Shown: positions 10,917 to 22,630 of the stretch, piece by piece | Numbering within the stretch: the first letter of the stretch is position 1 | Layout of the letters: every line of letters begins with the position of its first letter | NCBI GenBank assembly: GCA_023101885.1 | Contig: JALPQD010000393.1 | Location: 1,488,001 to 1,552,000, forward strand | DNA from: Typhlomys cinereus | Taxonomy: Eukaryota > Chordata > Mammalia > Rodentia > Platacanthomyidae | Direction: 5' to 3' | DNA: 64,000 bases | Position numbers and translations under genes: made by a program | The notes under the pieces: model-generated | The model's input: the letters and a program-made list of their open reading frames with translations, nothing else | Database searches by the model: none | Told to the model about the DNA's origin: nothing

Positions 10917-12379
10917 GTGAGCATCAGTAATAATTCTATTTGAATTAAAGAGTGCCTTCTTCTCTAATGACATTTATAAACTTCAATGTCTGTTTACCAT
11001 ATTGTTTACCATATTATACAGAGAAGAGTTGATACTCAGAGTTAAATAGGCTTGAGGTCAACGCCTGCCACTGGCATTTAGAAATTCTGAGATACTGGGC
11101 AGGATTTTTTTTAACTTATTTGTACCTCAATTATTACTCTAAAGCAAGAATAATAATACTTTACAGTTGTATGATAATAATTTGAGAAAATGCATTTAAA
11201 GTGATTAGTCTGTGGTTCTGATCTAGGGATTTGATCATTTTCCTTCTGTACTATTTCAACAGTCCCAGAATACACGAGATCTTCTTTACACATATTTGGG
11301 TCATCCAGAGTATATGATAATTTATACACATACTACATATTTATACACATAATACATACTTGGCTTCTTTGGACCTTATAATTTTTAAAATTATAATGAA
11401 TTATGTATACATATTGGTAATATACTGTTAACATTTTTATAAATTAATCACCTAAAGTAAGACATACTTAAAAAAAAGAAATAGGGAATAGGAAGTTCAA
11501 TTATCACCTTGAAAAAACTGTCTTGTATCTGTTTTTTTGCAAATGAGAGAAGGGAAAGGGATTTCCTTTAGACTTCATTTGAAAAATCGAATCAAAAGCT
11601 CCCAAGAGCACAAAGAAGGCTTGTGCATCCACAAGGTGTGAAGCCACAGTCCCCTGAATGTTCATGCTGGCAACTTCCCCTCAAGGAGCTATGAAAGGAG
11701 ACATAATAGCTCATTCAGCGGAGATAACCTTTCCATTTTAGGATCATTCACAAGAATATAGAGAACAGAAACAGAAAATGAGATGCAGCTTCTGTGTGCT
11801 ATCACTTGCAAAGTTTGCTATTAGTGAAGTTTGCATCATGGACAATGCTGTACATATGTCACAGCATTGGACATTCAACTGTGCTTCCATATCAGTTCTC
11901 AATCAGCATTATGTTGTATTTTATTTTATTTTTTGTCAAATCTAGAATTGAAAGGAGGAAGAATATTGCTTTCATATGTGGTCATCTACACTCACCTAGA
12001 CTATCCATTAACCTCAGACAGCAAAAGTCTACAGGTTCAGAAGAGTTAGTCAGACACTTAGAGCAAGTAGTCCAGGAGATGAAAAGAAATGTCCAAAGTG
12101 CATAAGAATCCAATAAACTTGCTTCCTACCCTAGTCCTAGAGCCTGAATGGATGAACCTACTCTAACTGGCTGAGAAAAGGGTGAAAATTTTTTCAAGAA
12201 GGAACAATATGAAAATCAATAATTCTGTGACTGGGAAATGAAAGTATCCTCAGTTGTTGGTTGAAAAAATGTTACTCTATTTTTTCTTGAATTTTAGGAA
12301 AGACCCAGTCAGGGACATCAAGATAGGTATTGCAGATTCTTTTGCATCTTAGATTGTTCAAGACTATATGCCATCTTTA
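10917..12379. other. Unassigned AT-rich sequence
   Basis: Intron-like or intergenic DNA. A 103-codon open frame at 11794-12105 shows no family resemblance. A 12-base unit (tgtttaccatat) is tandemly doubled at about 10990-11014. Confidence 0.45.
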
Positions 12380-12492
12380 ATGTTCTTTAATTTTTCTCTT
12401 TTTTTGAATAGAACCTAATGCATTTTGAATAGAACCTAATGCCTTGAGCATGATAGGCAAGTGCTCTACTACTGGGATACTACCACAGAATT
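12380..12492 (-). mobile_element. ID-like SINE remnant, minus strand, with a 21-bp tandem duplication
   Basis: 'gccttgagcatgataggcaa' followed by 'gtgctctactactgggatac' is the reverse complement of a degenerate ID head (ctcagtggtagagc...tgcctagcatg). Within it, ttttgaatagaacctaatgc occurs at 12402-12421 and again at 12423-12442. Confidence 0.5.
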
Positions 12493-12644
12493 TTCATGTT
12501 CACAATAAAACTCTATATATGACTATGAATTGTCACTGTTAACAATTTTTAATAAATTTATCTAATCCTTGACAAAAGACAGAGCAAGACAGCACTGGGA
12601 ACCTATGAATAGTCAGTCCCACAGCAGTGAATGCAGCAGTAGTG

Positions 12645-12651
12645 ACTCTTT

Positions 12652-12708
<57 letters not shown>

Positions 12709-12935
12709 AGATCTAATAGTTTTTTTGAAAGAGTAAGAATAACAGGGGAGCAAAATGATGAGAGAGAGAGAGAGAAGAATATGCACATATACATGCCAGG
12801 ACAAACAGGAAGAGGTAAAGAACAACTTTTGAAAGTGAAATTTGTCCTTCTATTATGTGGCTTCTGAAGTTTAAACTTAGGTCACTAGGTTTGCAAGTAG
12901 ATACTTTACCCATTGAGCTAATATTCTGAGCCTGA
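12645..12935 (-). mobile_element. Old tRNA-headed SINE, minus strand, with (TG)n
   Basis: (TG)n at 12650-12705 is followed by a degenerate body with a short GA tract (12765-12778). It ends with 'tttacccattgagctaatat', the reverse complement of a tRNA-like head. It is diverged; B4/RSINE-like. Confidence 0.5.
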
Positions 12936-13554
12936 AAAACTGTTCTTAAACCTTTTTTAAAGGACACATAAACAAGGCCATAGGGCCTAATATCTATTTT
13001 TTCAAATGGTTAGTGTACCGTTCTCCCTTCAAGCAGCATAGATTCTACAAGGTCCAAGGAGTCATATTGAAGAAGAGGAACCATAGAGCTTCTATAGTTC
13101 AGATAAGATTAGAGTCTCAAGATCATTAATGTTAAATTGAGGCTTTGCCCATCCAAACTGACAAGAGATGCATTCCAAAAAGAATTGACTTTCTGTCTGT
13201 TTTCACTCCTAAAACTTCATGAGTTAGAAACTTTGTCCTGAGTGTGAAAATATTGAGAGGTGGTAGAATATTTAAATTTAGATCCCAACAGAAAGTGCTT
13301 AAATCATTAGAGGCATTGCCCTTGGAAAGTTCTGGAGGATAGTTTATAATTTACAGAAGAGGAAGGTGCTAAAACAAGACAGTCAACTTAATCTGACTTC
13401 CTGTCTCAGCATATGATTACTTCTCATGCAAGTTTCTGCCATTATTTCATCTATTATGCCATGAACTGATAAGAAATCTTTCATTTAAAGATCAGATTAT
13501 ATTATCAGGTCTTGGACTTTCACTTTCCAGTGTATAAGATAAATAATCCTCTTT
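12936..13554. other. Unassigned sequence
   Basis: No gene, RNA or repeat was recognised. Confidence 0.4.
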
Positions 13555-13680
13555 TTTTTGTGCATACATCACATTTTATTTTTATTAATTATTAAAAAAA
13601 TCACTTTGTACATTCATTATGCATGGCAGTATGTTACATAAGGATATTTTGTACAAATATATGTTGCACATTGAACATAT
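13555..13680 (-). mobile_element. Possible old L1 3'-end scrap
   Basis: 'acattttatttttattaatt' followed by 'cactttgtacattcattatg' resembles the old L1 3' end at 1655. It directly abuts the young full-length L1. Confidence 0.3.
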
Positions 13681-13693
13681 TCTTTTTTATTTT

Positions 13694-14767
13694 AATACAT
13701 TTTTTATTATTATTTCAGCTCACACAAACTTAACAGGTACGCCAGTTCCCTCCGTCCCTCCTCCTCCCCCTGAACCCCCTGCTCTCCCTCCCCTCACTCC
13801 TCCCACCCCATCCCCCCATGCCTCCCGCCCCAATTCCCAGAGTCCTTTCTTGTGCATGCCTGACTGTCCTCTGGGACCTCCTCTCCAATGACGTACAAGG
13901 ACCCAGTGGCATTTCCCTGAACCCTTTCCTGTGTTCCCCTTAAGCATAGGAACACTACTGTAGCTGTCAATCCCTTGCCTCCAAGGATCTTGGAGCCTTT
14001 AGCAGATGCTAGACTTTGTGAGGTCAATAGTGTGTTGGACATTGAGCCAGGCATGAAAAGTCCAATTATGATTGCTTCGGCCCTAACTTGTGTGGAGTAT
14101 CTTGCAAATCATTGCTCCTCCCATCCTTTTGCTCTTACACTCTTACTGCCCCTCTTCCACAAATGTCCCTGAGCTTCAGGATGGGGAGAGATTAGTCTGG
14201 CCTAGTTCTAAGTGGTTGATATAGAGTCTCTGAAGTTCTGGATTGTGGTTTGTTGATTTTCTTTTGCAGTTTTGTTGCTCCTGCAATGCCCTTCACTCCA
14301 TCGTGATGGGCACTGTATGTCACCCCCTGGCCAGAGACAGAAAGCTGTTAAACTGGAGTCTTATTATAAGAGCACATTCAAGGGTAGATGTAATACTTAT
14401 GCCCAGAAGTGGAATCGCAGGGTCATATGGCATTTGGCAATGGGAGGGGTCAATCACCCATTTGCAAAATGGATTACTTTTTAATCTGCCGGACTATATG
14501 CCCTCCCCTTCTGATGAGTTCATACCCCCTTAGATGTAAATGATCAGGAACAAATGTGAACTTAACTAGGTGTCACATTACTTTCTTACAGTCCTTGATG
14601 GAGGCCTATTTTCTCTACTGTAACATGGTCACTTCTCTCCTTGTTTCTGGTGTGGCCCTCCAACCCCATCCCTCCTGTTCATAATCCTTGCAATTACTGT
14701 AAGTAATACATAGATTTACCTATGAGTGTCTCAAAATGGGCTGGGTGGGTTTGGTATTAGGAGCCAC
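13694..14767 (-). other. L1 3'UTR with an extra GT...AG-bounded cassette and an ORF2-derived patch
   Basis: Includes the purine-rich element near the 3' end (13745-13830, C-rich on this strand). A cassette at about 14327-14589 is absent from the L1 at 50.5 kb. A 39-bp copy of ORF2 sequence lies at 14397-14435. Sense-strand cassette ends read gtaag...ggccag. Confidence 0.7.
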
Positions 14768-17700
14768 CTAAAATAGGGAGTACATATGGCACTTAATTTT
14801 CTGGGTCTGGGATACTTCACTTAATATAATTGTTTCTAATGACATCCATTTCCCGGCAAATTCCAGTAATTCATCAGTTTTGTTGTCTGAGTAGTACTCC
14901 ATTGTATAGATGTACCACAGTTTCCTTATCCACTCGTCAACTGTTGGACATTTGGGTTGATTCCATGTCTTTGGTATTGTAAACAGTGCTGCTATGAACA
15001 TGGTCGTGCTTGTGCTATCGAGGTGAACCTCTGCTGTATGGGGGGTTATACCCAAAAGTGGAATCGCAGGGTCATATGGCATTTCAGTCTTTAATTTCTT
15101 TAAGAATCTCCAGAAGGCTCTCCAGAGTGACTGTATGAGCCTACACTCCCACCAGCAATGTAGGAGAGTTCCCCTTTCTCCACATCCTCTCCAGCATTTG
15201 CTGTTGTTTGTATTGTGGATTTTTGCTATCCTGACCAGGGTGAGATGATATCTCAGGGAAGTTTTGATTTGCATTTCCCTGATGGCTAAGGAAGTGGAGA
15301 ATTTTTTAAGATATTTGTTAGACATTTTAATTTCATCCCTGGTAAAATTTCTTTTAAGTTCCAGGGCCCATTTTTTAATTGGGCCATTGGTTTCCTTGAT
15401 GTTTACTTGTCTAAGTTCTTTGTGCACTCTGGACAGTAGAGCTCTATCAGATATGTGGTTAGTGAAGATTTTCTCCCATTCTGTGGGTTGCCTTTGAGCT
15501 CCTGTTACGATCTCTTTATCTGAACAGAAGCTCTTTAATATCACAAGGTCCCAACTGTTGAGAGTTGGTAGCAGTGACTGTGCCATTGGATGTCTGTTTA
15601 GGAAATGTTGGCCTAGCCCAATCAACTCGAGGGAGTTCCCTATCCTTTCAACTATGGTTTTTATAGTCTCTGGCCTTATATCAAGGTCTTTGATCCATTT
15701 GAAATTAAGTCTTGTACATGGTGAAAAGTACGGGTCCAGCTTTAATCTTCTGCATGTGGAGATCCAGTTTTGCCAGCACCATTTGTGGAAGATACTTTTC
15801 TTTTTCCATTGGATTCTTGGGCCCCTTTCTCAAAGATCAAATGGCTGTAATTTTGTGGGCTTATATCTGGGTCTTCAACCCTTATCCATTGATCTGTGTA
15901 TCTATTTTGGAGCCAGAACCAGGCTGTTTTTATAACTATAGATTTGTCGTATAGACTAAGGTTTGGTATGGTAATACCTCCAGCAGTGTTTTTGTTACTC
16001 AGGATTGTCTTTGCTATCCTGGGTCTTTTGTGCTTCCATATGAATTTTGAGATTCTTTGGTCAACTTCTTTAAAGAACTGCTTTGGGATTTTAATTGGTA
16101 TAGCATTGAATTTGTATATTGCCTTTAGTAGGATGGTCATTTCTGCAATGTTGATTCTGCCAATCCAGGAACAAGGGAGGTCTTTCCACCTTCTGGTGTC
16201 TTCTGCAATTTCTTTCTTTAGGGTTTTAAAGTTTTCATTGTAAAGGTCTTTTACCTACTTGGTTAGGTTTATACCAAGGTATTTCATTTTTTTAGGGGCT
16301 ATAGTCAATGAGATTGTTTCCCTCAAAGCTTTTTCACTTCTTTCATTCTGGGCATATAGGAAGGCCTCTGATTTTTGCACATTTATTTTGTATCCTGCCA
16401 CCCTGCTGAACTTCTCAATTAGTTCCAGGAGCTTCCTGGTGGAGTTTTTGGGATCACTCAGGTATAAGATCATGTCATCTGCAAATAGGAATAGCTTGAC
16501 TTCTTCCTTGCAGATTTGAATCCCTCTTTTATGTCCCTTTCTTGTCTTATGGCTTCAGCTAAGACTTCAAGTACAATATTGAATAGAAGTGGTGAGAGTG
16601 GACAGCCTTGTCTAGTTCCTGATTGAAGTGGGAATGCTTCCAATTGTTCCCCATTGAGCATAATCCTTGCTGTGGGCTTGTTATATACAGCTTTTATTAT
16701 ATTGATAAAGGTTCCTTCCATTCCTACTGTCTCTAGCGTTTTGATCATAAAAGGCTGTTGGATCTTGTCAAAAGCTTTTTCTGCATCTATTGAGAGTATC
16801 ATATAGTCTTGGACTTTGGACTGGTTTACATGATGAATTACATTTATCGATTTGCGTATGTTGAACCAACCTTGTGTGCCAGGGATAAAGCCTACTTGGT
16901 CCCCGTGGATGATCTTTTTAATATGTTTTTGAATCCGATTTGCTAAAACTTTGTTGAGAATCTTTGTGTCTGTGTTCATCAGAGAGATCGGCCTATAGTT
17001 TTCTTTTTTAAGTGAATCTTCATTAGGTTTTGGGATTAAAACTATATTAGCTTCATAGAAGGAATTTGGTAGTGTTCCTTCCTTTGCCATTTGATGGAAC
17101 AATTTAAGGAGTATTGGTATTATTAACTCCTTAAATGTCTGGTAGAACTGTGTGCTGTATCCATCTGGTCCAGGACATTTTTTGGTGGGAAGATTCAAGG
17201 TTACTTCCTCAATTTCCTTATATGTTATAGGACTATTTAAATAATTCACAACTTCCTGATTCAATTTAGTTAAGTTGTGTTTACTTAGGAATTCATCCAT
17301 CTCTTTTGTGTTGTCATATTTCACAGAGGATAAGTTTTTGAAATATGATGTTATAATTCTCTGGATTTCTTGGGTATCATTAGTGATAACTCCATGTTCA
17401 TTTCTAATTTTGTTAATTTGGGTTTTCTCTCTCCTGCTTTTGGTTAATTTAGCTAGGGGTGTATCAAACTTATTGATTTTTTCAAAGAACTAGCTTTTTG
17501 ACTGGTTGATTTTTTCTATCGTTTTCTTAATCTAGATTTCAGATATTTCTCCCCTTATTTTGCTAATCTCCTCTCTTCTACTATATTTGGAATCACATTG
17601 CTCTAGTTTCTCTAAAGCTTTAAGCTGCATTGTTAAGTTGTTTATTTCTGATGTTTCCATTTTTTTGATGTAGGCATTAAGAGCTATGAACTTACCTCTT

Positions 17701-18582
17701 AGAACTAGCTTTCATTTTGTGTCCCAGAGATTTTGGTAAGTTGTATTTTTGGTATCATTCACTTTCAGGAAATCTTGAATTTCCTTTTTAATTTCTTCCT
17801 GAATCCAGTTCTCATTCAGCATCATATTGTTAAGTTTCCAGGAGTTAGTGTATTTTCTGTTGTTTGTTGTGTTGTGGATGTCCAGCTTTAGGCCATGGTG
17901 GTCTGATAGGGCACAGGTTAGAATTTCAACTTTTTTGTATATATGTAGATTCGTTTTGTGGCCCAATATGTGATCTATTTTGGAGAAAGTTCTGTGTGCT
18001 GCTGAGAAAAATGTGTATTCTTTGGTACGTGGATGAAAAGTTTGATAGAGATCTGTAAGGTCCATTTCTTTAAGGGTTTAAGTTCCAACGTGTCTCTGTT
18101 AAGCTTTTGACCTGTTGATCTATCCCATGTTGAGAGGGCGGTGTTAAAGTCCCCAAGAATTATTGTTTGGGGGTTGATTTCTTCCTTTAGACGCTGTAGG
18201 GTTTTCTTAATGAATGTGGAAGGGCCCGTATTGGGTGCATATTTGTTCAAATTTGTGAAGTCTTCCTGGTGAATTGTACCTGTGACTAAAATGTAGTATC
18301 CATCTGTGTCTCTTATAATTTTCTTTGGTTTGAAGTCCGCTTTGTCTGATAGCATAATGGGTACCCCTGACTGTTTTCCGCTTCCATTTGCTTGTAAAAT
18401 TGTTGACCAGCCTTTTATTTTTAGAGCATGCCTATCTTTTGTGGTGAGATGGGTTTCCTGCAGGCAGCAGATTGATGGATTGTGATTTTTAATCCAAGTT
18501 TTAATCTGTGTCCCTTGATCAGTCAATTAATTCCATTAACATTTAGTGTTATAATGGAGAAACTATTTTTAATTCCAGACAT
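14768..18582 (-). pseudogene. L1 ORF2 (endonuclease-reverse transcriptase), broken
   Basis: ORF2 encodes the protein that nicks target DNA and reverse-transcribes L1 RNA in the nucleus (target-primed reverse transcription). The start is the ATG at 18582, just before the conserved NVNGIN block. Endonuclease motifs are visible: QETHLT (about 18460), ILGDFN (about 18160) and LSDHHGL (about 17885). The RT domain shows TKKCPGPDG, the SIDAEKAFD block and FADD at 16474-16485. The C-terminal region has the Cys/His-rich [18 protein letters not shown]. Total length of about 3.8 kb is normal. At least five breaks separate the open segments (18526-17975, 18065-17712, 17324-16470, 16473-16255, 16140-15742, 15625-14768), so no full-length protein is made. 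Confidence 0.92.
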
Positions 18583-18632
18583 TTATTATGTTTAGTAGTT
18601 TTTATAAGTATATTGCTTCGCTTTTAATGGTG

Positions 18633-19686
18633 TTATACTTGCCTTCTGCTCTCCTGGATATGCCTGTTTTTTTCTTCACGCTTGAGTATTATTTCTATCA
18701 TTTTTTGAAGGCCTGGTTCGGTGGACATGTATCCCTTCAAGTTGTCTTTGTGCTGGAAGATTTTTCTTTCTCCCTTGATCATGACTGATAGTTTTGCAGG
18801 GTAAATCAGCCTGGGTTGACATTTGTGCTCATTCAATACTTGAAGTATGTCTCTCCAAGCTCTTACTGTTTCGACGAGAAGTCATTTGTTGTTTTAATAG
18901 GTTTACCTTTAAAAGTGACTTGTTTTTTCTCCCTTGAAGCTCTCAGCACCAGTTCTTTATCTTGAATGTGGAGTGTTTTAACTATTATTTGCCGCGGCAA
19001 GCTTCTGTTTTGGTCATATCTGTTTGGGGTGCGGAATGCCTCTTGTATATGGATGGGTCTCTCTTTTTTTATATGAGGAAAGTTTTCCTTGATGATCATT
19101 TGAAAAATTTCCTCAGGGGTGGTATTTTGAGATTCTTGCTCTGGTATTCCATGAATACGCATGTTAGGCTTCTTCTGGGTGTCCCATATCTCTTGGATAT
19201 TTCTCTCAAGTATCTTTTTGGCTTTAGACCTCTTCCATTGAGCTGGTTAGTACTCCAACTTTATCTTCAAGGTCTGAAATTCTGTTTTCTGCTTCGTTAG
19301 TTCTGTTGATAAGACTCTCTGTGGAGTTCTGGGTTGAAGATAACTTGTCTTGTACCTCAGTTGTAAACTCTGCTTGAGTCTCTTTTAACTGCTCTATGCC
19401 AGTTTTTGTTTCTTGCACTGTTTTTCTCAACTCCTCCAAATGTCTGTTGTGTTCCTCTTCAAAGCGATTGATTCGATTATGTAATTCCTCCCGGATTTCC
19501 TCTTTCATAGTATTGAACATGATAATGATCATATTTTCAAAGTCGTTATCCTGGGGCAGGCTTTCTTGGCCTTTTTCCATGGGATTGTTCTGGTTGGAGT
19601 CTTAACATTATGGGATTAATTTCTTCAGTGGGAAATTTGTTTACTTGAGTGTTGCTTCTCATGAATGTGCACTTTGACTTTGGCAT
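18633..19686 (-). pseudogene. L1 ORF1 (RNA-binding chaperone), broken
   Basis: The ATG at 19686 follows a 65-bp tether after the 5'UTR monomers and begins MPKSKCTF, as in the ORF1 at 34555. The middle of the protein (19224-19580) is Glu/Lys/Leu-rich with heptad-like spacing, the coiled coil that trimerises ORF1p. The following segments (18863-19162, 18633-18836) cover the RRM-like and C-terminal RNA-binding region, with NEHKCQPRLIYPAKLSVMIK and DNLKGYMSTEPGLQKM. Frame changes occur near 19600, 19200 and 18850. ORF1p coats L1 RNA in cytoplasmic particles; this copy cannot encode it whole. Confidence 0.9.
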
Positions 19687-19750
19687 TGTCGTTTTAACCC
19701 TTAAGATCTTTCAATTTCACTAAACTGAATTATTCGGCCTGGGGTTCTGC

Positions 19751-20095
19751 GGGTGGGCAGAGACAGAGCTTACCTAGGTCGCGGATGAGGCCCGGCTGGA
19801 CCTCGCGTGTGTCCCGGCCAGCGGAGTGGAGTGGGGAAGGGAAGATGGGGGCGTCGGCGTGGAGCTATTTAACCGGAGGGCAGCCGGGGCGGGGCCCGGG
19901 CGCAGGGGGAGGTCCTCCTCATCCCTTGGCCCTGCGCGCGGCTCCGGCTGGATGGTGGGGCAGGAGCTGGGTCCCTTTGGGCTGACCTGGTATTCTGGTG
20001 GGCGGGCGCAGGCGGAGCTTACCTAGTTCGTGGGTTGAGGCCTTGCTGGACTGCGCACGCGTCCCGACCGGCGGAGCGGGGTGGGGAAAGAGAGT
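19751..20095 (-). promoter_or_regulatory. L1 5'UTR promoter with tandem monomers (period 249 bp)
   Basis: The same CpG-rich block occurs twice. 'gagcttacctag' is at 19766 and again at 20015, and the following segments (cggatgaggcccggctggac / gtgggttgaggccttgctgg) align until each ends in 'ggagtgg(g)gaag'. The upstream copy is truncated. By analogy with mouse L1, monomers would be the internal pol II promoter. On the sense strand each monomer contains ctaGGTAAGctc, a strong splice-donor-like string, and one has a TATA-like 'ggttaaatagc'. Confidence 0.75.
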
Positions 20096-21279
20096 CTTCT
20101 TTTTAATGTATAAGCCAAGCAGGCCTCTTTCTAAGAATAAATAAGTAAATTTAAATAAAATAGTAAGCTTTAGCTTACAGAAAATGAACTAAGAAAGACA
20201 TTGTCATTATTATTTAAACAGCTAATAACACTCTAAAACTCTTCATTACTTTGTAGAAATGACTCATTAACAAACATCTTACTGTGTGGTGATACCATGC
20301 AGGTCTCCTAAATTCTACACAGATCATCATAAACAGAATGCTTTGGGAACTTTAAATGTTTTACCATCCAGTTCCCCAACTCATTCTTATCAATCAGATA
20401 ATGGATTGGCTCATGTTATCACTGGTTGAAGAATTGCTCCAATTTTTTAAAAAAATTAATATAGTTGAACTCTAAACATCTCTGAGATTGTTAAACTGAA
20501 AGAAAGTCTGTTCATTCAAAATACTTAGAAATACAGCATGGGAGGAATTGATTTTCTGTCTCACTGACTAGATTTTACAAGGCTCTAACCTTGAAAGACA
20601 TAGCTGGGGATTTAGGTTTTTTAGACTGTCAGTCACCTCCATCATCTACAGTTTCAATATGCATTTAATATGCAATAAATATTCAACAACCGTGTGACCT
20701 TATACATATTCTAAGATTTCTTTACTTAACATTATTTTCCTTGTTTTATTTAAATTTAGTTTTTTATTATTTTCACACTTCAAAGTATTTTTAAGGATTA
20801 ATTATATTTGTGCATTTTTATACCGTTTTGCTCTTTTGTAGATTACAGTCCTTAAGCAAAATTTTCCCTTTTCCATATTGTCATATTTTCATTAAGTGCT
20901 CCAATGATGTTTGATTTCTAGACTACCTAAGTTCTTTTCTGCTTACTTTTATTTCTTTTCAGTTTGTATCTTTTGGTCTACTTAATTATACAATTGTAAT
21001 TTTCTATTAAGTTGCCAACCTTGTTATAGTTTTGGTATTGCAGAGCATTTTTAGCACCTCATCCCTTCAATAATGTTAAACTTCTGATACAGAAAAAAAG
21101 AGTTGTTGTGGGGGGGGTTGTCTTTCTGATACACTTGATACTAGATTTATTCCAAGATATTTTTTCTTTGCCCTGCTCAGACGATTTGCAAACTATTACT
21201 CTCTATTTTGAGAGCATTGAAAATTGAGTATATATATTTCCAACATTGTACATTTCCCCTCATTCTTTCTTAAGTCTTG
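20096..21279. other. Unassigned AT-rich sequence
   Basis: Flank of the full-length L1. No gene, RNA or clear repeat was recognised. Confidence 0.4.
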
Positions 21280-21596
21280 TCTTATTTTAATTAGCAAACA
21301 AAGTAATAGGTTTCTTACAGCATTGTGAAGCATGTTTTGCTTGATTCCCTACTTTAATCCACTTCTCTGTGCCCCCACCCCGTTTACCATTCTTCCCTTA
21401 TTATTTTCCTTTTCTCTTTCAGGTCACATATGTTCTATTACTCCACACCCTTCCTTAGTCACTTTTTCTGGCCTCATGAAACCCTTCCCAGTTTCTTGAC
21501 TCCTAGGCACTCATTTCCACAAACATGAACAGAATTAAGTAGTAGAAACCAGAATTCACATACAAGGAAGAACAGTCAATGTTTTTTTTTTCTTTT

Positions 21597-21868
21597 TTTT
21601 TCTTTTTATTCAATTGTGCGTGTGTACCTGTGTGTATGTATGTGTGTGTGTGTAGAACCACGGGCGAATTTGGGAACCACCATGGACACCTCCACTTCCT
21701 TCTTGTTTACTCTGCCAGGGGATTCACAGGCTCCGTCCTACCAGGACCAGAAACGCAGACTGCCCCTGCTTCTGCCCTGATGTCTATAAGTGGGATCTAG
21801 GATCCGAACTCAGGACTTTCTGCCTGCAAGGCAGAGGCTTAACCCCTGAGCCACCTCTCCAGCCCCAT
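21597..21868 (-). mobile_element. Young full-length DIP/ID-like SINE, minus strand
   Basis: It begins with the tail (tttttattcaattgtgcgtg), then a GT-rich tract and the body, and ends in 'ctgagccacctctccagccc', the reverse complement of the head. The pol III boxes in the head are preserved. Flanking aatgttttttttttct / attgtttttctttct may be an imperfect target duplication. Confidence 0.92.
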
Positions 21869-22358
21869 TGTTTTTCTTTCTCAATCCTGGTTTTATCACT
21901 TTATTTGCTATATCCATCCATTTTCCTGAAAAGCTGATGATTTAATTTTTCTTTACAGATAAATATGTGTATGTGGACTTCATACATTGATGACCACCTA
22001 GGCTGTTTCCATTATCTATCTATGATGGCACTACAACAATAAACATAGGTATACAAGTATCTCTGTAGCATGGTGACTTATAGTCCTTCAGATATATCTG
22101 AAGAATGGCATAACTGGATCACATGAGAGTTTAGCTTTAGTTTGTGGAGAAGTTTCCATGCTAATTTCTGCAGTAGCAGCACCATTAATACTCCCTCCAG
22201 CATTGACTTAGGGCTCTTCCTTGCCACCTGCTCACCATCCTTTGTTATCTTGAGAACTATTATTCTGATTGCTAGGAGTTGAACTTTAAAAGTAATTTTA
22301 ATTTGTATTTCTTTGATGGCTAAAGATATTGAGCACTTTAAAAAAACAACATAAATCT

Positions 22359-22630
22359 GGGGCTGGAGAGGTGGCTCAGGGGTTAAGCCTCTGCCTTGCA
22401 GGCAGAAGGTCCTGAGTTCGGATCCCAGATCCCACGTATAGACGCCAGGCGGAAGCTTCTGATCCTGGTAGGGCGGAGCCTGTGAATCCCAGGGCAGAAG
22501 GAGGTGGAGGTGTCCATGGTGGTTCCCGATTTGTCCGTGGTTCTACACACACACATACACACATGCGCGCGCACATACATACACACACGCACAATTGAAT
22601 AAATAATAATAAAAAAAATTTAAAAAATGT
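22359..22630 (+). mobile_element. Young full-length DIP/ID-like SINE, plus strand
   Basis: Head ggggctggagaggtggctca with box A (gtggctcaggggttaagc) and a box B-like 'gagttcggatcc', then the body 'ggtagggcggagcctgtgaa', a CA-rich tract and cacaattgaataaataat with an A-rich tail. Short aaatctg repeats flank it. Confidence 0.95.

Larger units (their letters stand above)
13681..20095 (-). mobile_element. Full-length L1 retrotransposon, minus strand
   Basis: Reading the minus strand from 20095, it holds a CpG-rich 5'UTR with tandem monomers, a short tether, ORF1 (19686-18633), an ORF1-ORF2 spacer, ORF2 (18582-14768), a 3'UTR of about 1 kb and an A-rich tail (the T-run near 13681-13693). All L1 modules are present in order over about 6.4 kb. 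Frames are broken by several frameshifts and stops, so it is not competent, though divergence from the copies at 33.8 and 50.5 kb is low. I could not find a convincing target-site duplication. Confidence 0.93.

Noticed and set aside
11794..12105. Possible further GEN1 exon
   Set aside because: The translated sequence does not resemble any GEN1 region I know, and no acceptor-donor pair frames it.
13619..13947. Proline-rich and glycine-rich frames on opposite strands
   Set aside because: They arise from the C-rich/G-rich tract of the L1 3'UTR, not from a gene.
19785..20026. GC-rich overlapping frames resembling a CpG-island exon
   Set aside because: The sequence is the tandem-monomer 5'UTR of the adjacent L1.
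13681..20110. Target-site duplication for the full-length minus-strand L1
   Set aside because: Compared 'gcacattgaacatattc' on the left with 'agtcttctttttaatg' on the right; shared T-runs only, no convincing duplication.
22376..22594. tRNA gene in the SINE head
   Set aside because: The head has box A/B-like motifs but the body and tail are those of the repeated SINE, and it does not fold as a complete tRNA.
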